Positions 6,961-12,409 of a stretch of 12,409 bases of DNA are shown piece by piece. How positions within the stretch are numbered: the stretch's first letter is position 1; each line of letters begins with the position of its first letter. The position numbers and the translations under genes are program-made. Source of the DNA: Chloroflexota bacterium. GTDB taxonomy: Bacteria; Chloroflexota; Limnocylindria; Limnocylindrales; CSP1-4. The stretch lies in assembly GCA_017882025.1 (NCBI GenBank), contig JADGQG010000037.1:1-12409 (forward strand). The letters run 5' to 3'. The notes below the pieces were generated by a model. That model ran no database searches. It saw only the letters and a list, made by a program, of their open reading frames with translations, and was not told the origin of the DNA.

Positions 6961-8385
6961 TCAGGCCGAGGCGCGCTGCCGCGTGGACGCCTGCACGCCA
7001 ACGCCGACGTAGGCGACACCCGCCGGCAGGGCCAGCTCTCGCAGGCTGTTGCGGCCGTCATAGACGACCGCGAGCGCCGGGAACCAGGCCGGGTCCAGCC
7101 CGCGGAACGCGGGGTCGCCCGTCTGGATGATCACGGCGCGGAACGGCCCGGCCTCGCCCCAGCGGTACGGCCGGACGCCGAGCGCCTCCACCTCCGCGGC
7201 GGAGAGGAGCGGGTCATGGGCCCAGACCTCGGCGCCGGCCGCGGCGAGCGCCTCGATCAGCGGCAACGCTCGCGAGTAGGCGAGCTCCTTGACGCCGTCG
7301 CGGTAGGTCAGGCCAAGGACGAGGACCGGCGCCCCAACGAGGCCGCCGACCAGCGGGTCGAGGATCGCGACCGCGGCATCCACCTGGCCGTCGTTCACGC
7401 GGCGGGCGGCCATCACGACCTCGAGCCCCGGGGCTCGGTCGAGCAGGAGATACGGGTAGACCGGGATGCAGTGCCCGCCGACGCCGATCCCTGGCTGGTG
7501 GATGTGGCTGTAGGGCTGGCTGTTCGCCGCCGCGATCACCTCCTGGACGTCGATCCCGTGCAGGTCGGCGGCCCGGGCGTACTCGGTGGCCAGGGCGATG
7601 TTCACGTCGCGGTATGTCGTGTCGGCGAGCTTGCTGAACTCGGCAGCTTCGGCGCTGGACATGGCCACGACCTCGGCGTCCAGGACGCTGTCGTAGAAGC
7701 GGGCGGCGCGGTCCGTGGAGGCCGGGCCGATCCCGCCGACCAGCTTGGGGTACGTGGCGAGGTTGGCCATCACGGCGCCGGAGAAGAGGCGCTCCGGCGA
7801 GAAGGCGACGAAGAAGTCGCGGTCCGGTTCGAGGCCACTTGCGGCCGCCAGCCGGGGCGTGAACCGGCGGCGCGTGTCGCCGATCGGCAGCGTCGTCTCG
7901 AAGATCACGGTGCTGCCGGCATGGATGCCGGGCGCGATCGAATCGACCGCCGGGTCCATGTAGCGGTAGTCCGGGCGGTGCTCCGCGTCGAGCATCACCG
8001 GCACGATGAGCACGACGACGTCGGCCTCGCGGGCGGCCGTGGCCGCGTCGAGCGTGGCGCGCAGCCGACCTTCCGCGTGGACGCGGGCCACGACCTCGCC
8101 AAGGCCGGGCTCCTCGGCCACGTGCGAACGGCCCTCGTTGATCGCGGCGACCACGGCTTCGTTGACGTCGACCGCGATGACGTGCCAGCCGTGGGTCGCG
8201 AACTGGGCTGCGAGGGGCAGGCCCATCTTGCCCGCCCCGACGACCGCGACCGTCCCCGCAGTGTCTGGCTCGCCGGTCCATGAAGCGACGAGGCGGGCCG
8301 TCGGGTGGACGCACGGGTTGAGGGGAAGCGCGATCGCGCCGCCCACGAGCGAGCCGCCGACGGACGGACGGGTAACGATGCTCAT
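6961..8385 (-). CDS. wbpA: Nucleotide-sugar 6-dehydrogenase (UDP-GlcNAc/UDP-ManNAc dehydrogenase family, WbpA/WecC)
   Basis: This NAD-dependent enzyme oxidises C6 of a UDP-HexNAc twice to give the uronic acid; in this context probably UDP-GlcNAc to UDP-GlcNAcA, the first pathway step. It has 474 residues. The Rossmann motif VAVVGAGKMGLPLA is at 46-59, FSPERLFSG at 195-203, the active-site helix FSKLADTTYRDVNIAL with Lys252 at 250-265, and the catalytic Cys306 in GIGVGGHCIPVYPYLL (299-314). The C-terminal UDP-binding domain follows. Two points are odd. About 45 residues precede the Rossmann start, where the family usually has about ten. The position four after Lys252 is Thr256, where characterised UDP-glucose dehydrogenases have Asn. 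The ATG at 8385 overlaps the upstream stop as ATGA, supporting the long start. A WecC-type UDP-ManNAc dehydrogenase is the main alternative. Confidence 0.92.
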   Translation of the reverse strand: MSIVTRPSVGGSLVGGAIALPLNPCVHPTARLVASWTGEPDTAGTVAVVGAGKMGLPLAAQFATHGWHVIAVDVNEAVVAAINEGRSHVAEEPGLGEVVARVHAEGRLRATLDAATAAREADVVVLIVPVMLDAEHRPDYRYMDPAVDSIAPGIHAGSTVIFETTLPIGDTRRRFTPRLAAASGLEPDRDFFVAFSPERLFSGAVMANLATYPKLVGGIGPASTDRAARFYDSVLDAEVVAMSSAEAAEFSKLADTTYRDVNIALATEYARAADLHGIDVQEVIAAANSQPYSHIHQPGIGVGGHCIPVYPYLLLDRAPGLEVVMAARRVNDGQVDAAVAILDPLVGGLVGAPVLVLGLTYRDGVKELAYSRALPLIEALAAAGAEVWAHDPLLSAAEVEALGVRPYRWGEAGPFRAVIIQTGDPAFRGLDPAWFPALAVVYDGRNSLRELALPAGVAYVGVGVQASTRQRASA

Positions 8386-9407
8386 GCGGACTCCAGCCTC
8401 GCGGGGAGGTCTCCGAGGTCGACCGGCCGGACCAGCGCCGCCGATCGCAGGAGGCTCGTCGCGACCGCGACGGCCCAGGCGCCGTCCTCGCCGTCGACGT
8501 ACGGGCGATCACCTGTCCGGACTGCTCGCACGAACGCGTCGAGCTGGGCCTTGAGCGGCTCGACGGTCACGACCGGGATCTCGGCAACGTCGCCGGCGAA
8601 CGTCGGGGCGAAGCCCGCGATCAGCTGGGGGTGGGCGAGATCCGACTTGGTGAAGGTGAGCCGCTGGGTGAGGTAGTCAAGCTCGAACATCCCCTCTTCG
8701 CCAACCACGACGAGCTGGCGCCGCTTGACCGGCGTCAGCCAGTTCACGTCGAGCATGCCGGTGGCCCCCGACGGGAAGTGGAGGAGCCCGAAGAGCAGGT
8801 CTTCGTGGGAGGCATGAATCCGCTGGGCGAGCTCCGCGTAGACGCGAGTGGGGCGCTCGCCGGCGATCCAGCTCAGCATGTCCACGTCGTGAGTGGCCAG
8901 GTCGATCGTGACGCCCACGTCGCGGATCCGGGCAGGGAACGGCCCGGCCCGGCGGCTCGCGATCGAGTAGATCGTCGTCAGCATGCCGGCACGGAGGAGG
9001 CGTCCAAGCTCAAGGACGGCAGGGTTGTAGCGCTCGACGTGGCCGACCTGGATCGGCACGCCGGCGGCACGGGCCGCGGCCACGATCTCGAACGCCTCGT
9101 CGGGCGTCGCGGCGATGGGCTTCTCGACGAGCACAGGCAGCCCGCGGCCGATGGCAGCCAGGGCGAGGGCGAGGTGGGCCGTCGTCGGCGCGGCCACCAC
9201 GACCGCCTCGATCGCGGCCTCCGCGACCATTGCGCCCGGGTCGGCGAAGCCCTCCGCACCGGTCTTCGCCACGGCATCGGCCAGGGCCGCCGGGTCGGGA
9301 TCGGCGATCGCGGCGAGGCGGCACTCGGGATGGGCGGCGATCACGCGGAGGTGGTTTCGACCCATCGAGCCCAGGCCGGCCAGGCCGACCCGGAGAGGCG
9401 CCGCCAT
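8382..9407 (-). CDS. wbpB: Gfo/Idh/MocA oxidoreductase, probable UDP-sugar 3-dehydrogenase (WbpB-like)
   Basis: This NAD(P)-dependent dehydrogenase is expected to oxidise C3 of the UDP-sugar to a 3-keto form that the aminotransferase encoded just before it then aminates. It has 341 residues. The nucleotide-binding start is VGLAGLGSMGRNHLR (7-21), the conserved catalytic-region VEKPIA is at 94-99, GHVERYNP at 122-129, and the substrate-site segment DVGVTIDLATHDVDML at 163-178 carries the D...HD pattern. GHVERYNP is typical of proteins annotated as UDP-GlcNAc 3-dehydrogenases. The start codon shares one base with the aminotransferase stop, and the stop overlaps the 6-dehydrogenase start by four bases, so all three are probably co-translated. 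The family is certain. The substrate (UDP-GlcNAcA as for WbpB, or UDP-GlcNAc as for GnnA) is inferred from the operon. Confidence 0.88.
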   Translation of the reverse strand: MAAPLRVGLAGLGSMGRNHLRVIAAHPECRLAAIADPDPAALADAVAKTGAEGFADPGAMVAEAAIEAVVVAAPTTAHLALALAAIGRGLPVLVEKPIAATPDEAFEIVAAARAAGVPIQVGHVERYNPAVLELGRLLRAGMLTTIYSIASRRAGPFPARIRDVGVTIDLATHDVDMLSWIAGERPTRVYAELAQRIHASHEDLLFGLLHFPSGATGMLDVNWLTPVKRRQLVVVGEEGMFELDYLTQRLTFTKSDLAHPQLIAGFAPTFAGDVAEIPVVTVEPLKAQLDAFVRAVRTGDRPYVDGEDGAWAVAVATSLLRSAALVRPVDLGDLPARLESA

Positions 9408-10531
9408 CAGCGAGCCGCCGGCGCGGCGTCCGCGGCCGCGGCGTCGATCGTGGTCGCGACCTCCCGGACCGCGCGGACGATCGTCGCGAGGTCCTCGGCC
9501 GAGAGCTTCGGATGGACAGGGATCGCGAGCACGTCGTCGGAGAGCCGGTCGGTGACCGGGAGGTCGAGGTCGGCCGCGCCCGGCACGTAGGCCTGCAGGT
9601 AGGCCTGCCGGTGGATCGGCACCGGGTAGTAGATGAGGGTGCCGATCCCGCGCTCGGTCAGCCCGTCGATCACCCGCTGGCGCTCACCGGGGAAGCGCAT
9701 GACGAACTGGTGCCAGACGTGGTCCCGGCCCTCGGGAACGGTCGGCGTCAGGTAGTCGCCGGCCAGGTGCTCCGTCAGGTAGGCCGCGTTCGCCCGCCGG
9801 GTCGCCGTCCGCTCGTCGAGACGGGTGAGCTGGGCGAGGCCGATGGCGGCCGCGAGATCAGTGGGCTTGAAGTTCGTGCCCAGCGCGTCGTGGTGATAGC
9901 GGACCCGCATACCGTGATTGCGGAAGAGGCGGAGCCGATCGGCCACCTCGTCGTCATCGGTCGTGGCGAAGCCGCCCTCGCCGGTCATCAGGTTCTTCGT
10001 GGCATAGAGGCTGAACATCGCCGGGCCGAACCGGCCGGCGCGCTTCCCGTGGTACGTCGCGCCGTGGGCCTGGGCAGCATCCTCCACGATCCGCAGGCCG
10101 TGGCGATCCGCGATCTCCGTGAGCGGGTCCATGTCCGCCATCAGGCCGTACAGATGGACCGGCAGGATCGCCTTCGTGCGGGGCGTGATGGCCGCCTCCA
10201 CGAGCGCCGGATCCATGCAGAAGTCGTCCTCGCGAACATCGACCAGGACAGGCGTGGCGCCGACGCGGAGGATCGCGCTGACGGTCGCGTTGAAGCTGAA
10301 CGAGACGGTGATCACCTCGTCGCCCGGCCCGATCCCGAGCGCGTGGAGGATCGCCTCCAGGGCCACCGTGCCGTTGCTCATGAGGATCGCATGCGGCACG
10401 CCGCAGTACGCCGCCCAGGCCTCCTCGAAGGCGAGCGTCTTCTTGCCCATGGCAAGCATGCCGGAGCGGAGGACCTCGAGGACGGCCTTCTCTTCGGACG
10501 GGCCGATGTCCGGCCGCGAGATGGGGATCAT
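9407..10531 (-). CDS. wbpE: DegT/DnrJ/EryC1 sugar aminotransferase (WbpE-like)
   Basis: This PLP-dependent enzyme transfers an amino group, usually from glutamate, to a keto nucleotide sugar; here probably C3 of the 3-keto UDP-GlcNAcA. It has 374 residues, normal for the family. The start IPISRPDIGPSEEKAV (2-17) is typical. LMSNGTVALE (50-59) binds the cofactor phosphate, EDAAQAHGA (150-158) holds the Asp151 that pairs with the pyridine ring, and FSLYATKNLMTGEGG (173-187) has the Schiff-base Lys179. The open frame continues upstream of 10531 to about 11017, but there it only mirrors the acetyltransferase gene. The ATG at 10531 is fixed by GGAGG six bases before it and by family similarity. 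The gap to the acetyltransferase stop is 13 bases. The Ala-rich C-terminus (about 364-374) is low complexity. Confidence 0.94.
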   Translation of the reverse strand: MIPISRPDIGPSEEKAVLEVLRSGMLAMGKKTLAFEEAWAAYCGVPHAILMSNGTVALEAILHALGIGPGDEVITVSFSFNATVSAILRVGATPVLVDVREDDFCMDPALVEAAITPRTKAILPVHLYGLMADMDPLTEIADRHGLRIVEDAAQAHGATYHGKRAGRFGPAMFSLYATKNLMTGEGGFATTDDDEVADRLRLFRNHGMRVRYHHDALGTNFKPTDLAAAIGLAQLTRLDERTATRRANAAYLTEHLAGDYLTPTVPEGRDHVWHQFVMRFPGERQRVIDGLTERGIGTLIYYPVPIHRQAYLQAYVPGAADLDLPVTDRLSDDVLAIPVHPKLSAEDLATIVRAVREVATTIDAAAADAAPAAR

Positions 10532-10537
10532 CGGGTG

Positions 10538-10542
10538 CCTCC
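10538..10542 (-). promoter_or_regulatory. Shine-Dalgarno site GGAGG that fixes the aminotransferase start
   Basis: GGAGG on the minus strand lies six bases before the ATG at 10531, inside the 13-base gap after the acetyltransferase stop. It decides the start of the aminotransferase, whose frame is open far upstream. The start of the 15-residue-repeat gene has the same style of site, GGAGGGA then ACCCG before ATG. Confidence 0.75.
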
Positions 10543-10544
10543 GT

Positions 10545-11168
10545 TCAGCTCGTGGCGCACGCGTCGCCGGCGATGTCGAATGCGGCGTCGCACCGCGGAC
10601 AGCGGGCGGCGCCGGCGTGGTCGGACGCGACCCGGGCGCCGGTCGGCCCCACGAGCCGTCGGCCGCAGTAACAGACCCAGCCCAGGCGCCGGGCCGGATT
10701 GCCGGCCACGAGCGCGTGATCCGGCACGTCGCGGGTGACGACCGCGCCCGCGCCAACGGTCGCGAACCGGCCCACCGTCGTGCCGGCCACCACGACCGCC
10801 CCGGCGCCGATCGCGGCGCCCTGGCGAAGCACGATGGGGCTGACCTCCCAGTCGTCGGCCCGGGCCAGCTCGCCCGTTGCGGTGATCGCCCGCGGAAACC
10901 GGTCGTTGGTGAGGATGGCGTTGGGGCCGATGAAGACGCCGTCTTCCACGATGACGCCGTGGTAGACGAGGGCCGCGTTCTGGATCTTGACGCGGCTCCC
11001 GATCGGGACGCCGACATCGATGAAGGCGTCGCGGCCGATGACGCACTCGGCGCCGATCGTGGCCCCGCTGCGGATCTGCGCGCGCTGCCAGATGCTGGTC
11101 CCCGGGCCGACGGACACGCCAGCCTCCAGGTCGGCGGAGGGATGGACGCGCGCGGTGGGATCGATCAC
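10545..11168 (-). CDS. wbpD: Left-handed beta-helix N-acetyltransferase (WbpD-like) with Cys-rich tail
   Basis: This acyltransferase is expected to acetylate the 3-amino group of UDP-GlcNAc(3NH2)A using acetyl-CoA, the fourth pathway step. The 207 residues contain hexapeptide repeats of a left-handed beta-helix across about 10-150, such as GATIGAECVIGRDAFI (35-50) and GAAIGAGAVVVAGTTVG (117-133). The family segments SIWQRAQI (25-32), VKIQNAALVYHGV (60-72) and GPNAILTND..PR (81-93) match WbpD/WlbB proteins, as does the end VPDHALVAGNPARRLGW (148-164). Beyond that is an extension with WVCYCGRRL (Cys166, Cys168) and CPRC (Cys190, Cys193), a CXC...CXXC set that looks like a small zinc ribbon. The start is GTG at 11168, with GGGAG about 14 bases upstream, a weak spacing. 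It appears to be the first gene of the six-gene operon. Confidence 0.92.
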   Translation of the reverse strand: MIDPTARVHPSADLEAGVSVGPGTSIWQRAQIRSGATIGAECVIGRDAFIDVGVPIGSRVKIQNAALVYHGVIVEDGVFIGPNAILTNDRFPRAITATGELARADDWEVSPIVLRQGAAIGAGAVVVAGTTVGRFATVGAGAVVTRDVPDHALVAGNPARRLGWVCYCGRRLVGPTGARVASDHAGAARCPRCDAAFDIAGDACATS

Positions 11169-11243
11169 GAGCGGTCTGCGGGCTCCCGTGGGGTCGCACG
11201 GACCAGAAGGGCGATCGGCGATCGCGCGCGCGGACCCGGCCCG

Positions 11244-11249
11244 AGTATA
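11244..11249 (-). promoter_or_regulatory. Candidate -10 box TATACT for the sugar operon
   Basis: TATACT on the minus strand lies in the 97-base gap between the repeat-protein gene and the acetyltransferase gene. It would start transcription near 11237, leaving a leader of about 69 bases before the GTG at 11168. It is the only A/T-rich hexamer in the gap. It matches exactly the box before the left glycosyltransferase, including a preceding G and a following C. No clear -35 hexamer is seen. The leader carries repeated GCGATCG units (about 11210-11227). Confidence 0.4.
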
Positions 11250-11263
11250 CAGGCGACCGACCG

Positions 11264-11722
11264 TTACGCCCGGTGGCGGGCCACCCGGATCAGCGCGAGG
11301 AACGCCCCCAGCGCGGCGCCGAAGGCGAGCGCTCCGCGCCAGTCGACGAGGATCTTCGCCTCGCCATCGATCCGCCGCGCAACGGCGACCAGGATTCCGG
11401 TCGTCGGGCCGGTCTGCACGGTGTTGGCCACCACGACGCGCACGAGCGCCTGCTCGACGCGGGCGTTCTGGGCCAGCACGCCGCGGACCAGGCCCTGCTG
11501 GACCGTGGCCTCGCGGGCGACGATGCCACTGACCACGCCCATCTCGACCGAGGCGTGATTCGCGGCGATCCCGCCGACAACGGCGAGGCGGGCCGCGACG
11601 TCCGTGGCCCGGACGCCGCCGATCGCTCCCCGCTCGAACTCGAGGACGTCGACGGCCGCGACGTCGAGAGATCCGGTGGCGGGCGTGGGGGTGATGGGCT
11701 CGGGGATCGACTGGTCGGACAT
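11264..11722 (-). CDS. Unrecognised protein of 15-residue repeats with C-terminal membrane anchor
   Basis: I do not recognise this 152-residue protein. A short Pro/Thr-rich N-terminus (about 5-18) precedes about six tandem 15-residue units from 20 to 109. The clearest are at 35-49, 50-64, 65-79 and 80-94, with consensus G-G-[VI]-x-A-x-x-[AV]-x-V-x-x-[GA]-x-V. The spaced Gly/Val/Ala pattern suggests a beta-solenoid like that of bactofilins, but this is inference and no bactofilin motif is clear. A hydrophobic segment at about 130-147 followed by RVARHRA predicts one membrane helix with a basic cytoplasmic end. There is no signal peptide. The ATG at 11722 has GGAGGGA five bases upstream; the frame's upstream extension to 12247 only mirrors the divergent lipoprotein gene. 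It may share a transcript with the sugar operon 95 bases downstream or be separate from it. Confidence 0.75.
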   Translation of the reverse strand: MSDQSIPEPITPTPATGSLDVAAVDVLEFERGAIGGVRATDVAARLAVVGGIAANHASVEMGVVSGIVAREATVQQGLVRGVLAQNARVEQALVRVVVANTVQTGPTTGILVAVARRIDGEAKILVDWRGALAFGAALGAFLALIRVARHRA

Positions 11723-11727
11723 CGGGT

Positions 11728-11734
11728 TCCCTCC
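11728..11734 (-). promoter_or_regulatory. Shine-Dalgarno site GGAGGGA that fixes the repeat-protein start
   Basis: GGAGGGA on the minus strand is five bases before the ATG at 11722. It selects this start over upstream in-frame codons that lie inside the divergent lipoprotein gene. Confidence 0.7.
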
Positions 11735-11822
11735 GCGGGGGTTCGACGCGGGGGCGACGGCGTGGCGGGGTGCCGGCCGGACGGTCCGCGGCTTCGCTGC
11801 GCCCAGCCTACTGCGTCCGGGG

Positions 11823-11828
11823 TATTCT
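11823..11828 (+). promoter_or_regulatory. Candidate -10 box TATTCT for the DUF3048 lipoprotein
   Basis: TATTCT lies nine bases before the ATG at 11838, in the 115-base divergent gap. A start site at the usual distance would leave a leader of about three bases, and no Shine-Dalgarno sequence precedes the ATG. This resembles the short-leader arrangement at the left divergent gap. There is no -35 match worth naming. Confidence 0.35.
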
Positions 11829-11837
11829 CCGCCCGGC

Positions 11838-12409
11838 ATGAGATCCCTCCCGAGCCCTCGCCCGCCCGGCGGTCGCGATCGCCTCCGCCCGATCCTGTTC
11901 GCCGCGGCCGTCGCCGGGGCGATCGCGGCGTGCGGCTCGCCCACCTCGCCGGTGCCATCCGCGAGCGTCCCCGCGGTCGGTCGCACGGGCTCCGCGATCC
12001 CGGCCACCGTCCCGCCGACCCCGACACCGACCCCGACACCGACACTGACACCCGCGCCCGCGCCCGTGCCGACACCCGTGCCGACACCCATCCTCGCGGT
12101 CGCCCCGCTCACGGGGCGCCTCGTCGCCCCGGCGCTCGCGGCACGGCATCCGATCGCCGTGATGGTGGACGACCAGGCGGACGCGCGGCCGCAGTCGGGG
12201 TTCAACCAGGCATCGGTGGTCTGGCAGGCGCCGGCGGAGGGCGGCATCGCGCGCTACATGCTGATCTTCGGCGAGGGGGACCCGCCGGCGGTTGGGCCGG
12301 TCCGCAGCTCGCGCCTCTATTTCATCACGTGGGCAGCCGAGTGGCGCGCCCTCTACGTCCACGGCGGCGGCTCGCCCCAGGCGTTGACGACGCTCGCCGC
12401 CTCCGGCCA
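11838..12409 (+). CDS. DUF3048 lipoprotein (3' end cut by window edge)
   Basis: The gene runs off the right edge; 190 codons are visible. Residues 1-31 form a lipoprotein signal peptide: basic start (RPPGGRDRLR), hydrophobic core (ILFAAAVAGA) and lipobox I29-A30-A31 before Cys32. The mature protein should be lipid-anchored outside the membrane. A Pro-rich linker with Thr, Ala and Val (about 59-84) precedes a DUF3048 domain, recognised from PIAVMVDDQADARPQSGF (105-122), EGGIARYM (134-141), VGPVRSSRLYF (152-162) and YVHGGGSPQAL (173-183). DUF3048 proteins such as Bacillus YerB have no firmly established function; a cell-envelope role is likely from location. It is divergent from the repeat-protein gene and not obviously tied to sugar synthesis. 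The start is supported by the signal peptide. The family call is firm. Confidence 0.92.
   Translation, partial: MRSLPSPRPPGGRDRLRPILFAAAVAGAIAACGSPTSPVPSASVPAVGRTGSAIPATVPPTPTPTPTPTLTPAPAPVPTPVPTPILAVAPLTGRLVAPALAARHPIAVMVDDQADARPQSGFNQASVVWQAPAEGGIARYMLIFGEGDPPAVGPVRSSRLYFITWAAEWRALYVHGGGSPQALTTLAASG

Noticed and set aside
7216..8283. A long plus-strand open frame of 355 codons with Asp/Val/Gly/Arg bias
   Set aside because: It is the exact antisense of the 6-dehydrogenase and shows no motif or start site.
10532..11017. Upstream in-frame extension of the aminotransferase, suggesting a fusion
   Set aside because: The extra translation is Ser/Arg-rich and lies over the beta-helix acetyltransferase. 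The ATG at 10531 has a strong GGAGG and starts with the family's typical N-terminus.
12010..12092. Tandem CCGACA-type DNA repeats, considered as a repeat element
   Set aside because: They are in frame and encode a Pro-rich linker with Thr, Ala and Val between lipobox and domain, common in bacterial lipoproteins.
11723..12247. Upstream in-frame extension of the repeat protein
   Set aside because: It is antisense to the DUF3048 lipoprotein; the Gly/Val repeats there mirror the Pro/Thr linker. The GGAGGGA site supports 11722.

Overview
The window is very GC-rich with strongly GC-biased third codon positions. It is packed with genes for making and exporting a surface polysaccharide. Three things point to a high-GC Chloroflexota lineage of the Limnocylindria type: this base composition, a DUF3048 lipoprotein with a Pro/Thr-rich linker, and possible -10 boxes lying almost directly on start codons. 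That placement is an inference from gene content and style; no rRNA or marker gene is present. I see no tRNA, rRNA, insertion sequence, CRISPR array or phage gene. No gap between genes exceeds about 120 bases.

Layout from left to right. (1) Positions 1-741, minus strand: the N-terminal part of a glycosyltransferase that runs off the left edge. (2) Positions 805-4439, plus strand: an ABC-2 polysaccharide-export permease (Wzm/TagG type), its ATPase (Wzt/TagH type, overlapping by one base), and a GT4 glycosyltransferase with an unassigned C-terminal region of about 190-220 residues. The left glycosyltransferase and the permease diverge from a 63-base gap holding back-to-back promoter candidates. 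(3) Positions 4412-11168, minus strand: six closely packed genes read right to left. They are a left-handed beta-helix N-acetyltransferase (WbpD type), a PLP sugar aminotransferase (WbpE type), a Gfo/Idh/MocA dehydrogenase (WbpB type), a nucleotide-sugar 6-dehydrogenase (WbpA type), a non-hydrolysing 2-epimerase (WbpI/WecB type) and a glycosyltransferase. This run meets the plus-strand genes tail to tail with a 28-base coding overlap. (4) Positions 11264-11722, minus strand: a small unrecognised protein made of 15-residue repeats with a C-terminal membrane anchor. (5) From 11838, plus strand: a DUF3048 lipoprotein cut by the right edge.

How the genes work together. The five enzymes of block 3 match, one for one, the known bacterial route from UDP-GlcNAc to UDP-2,3-diacetamido-2,3-dideoxy-D-mannuronic acid (UDP-ManNAc3NAcA): 6-oxidation, 3-oxidation, 3-transamination, 3-N-acetylation and 2-epimerisation. 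The glycosyltransferases would build this or other sugars into a glycan, and the ABC transporter would carry the lipid-linked product across the membrane. The set is best read as a locus for a diacetamido-uronic-acid surface glycan. The individual enzymes belong to known families. The least explained parts are the C-terminal region of the GT4 protein, the Cys-rich tail of the acetyltransferase and the 15-residue-repeat protein.
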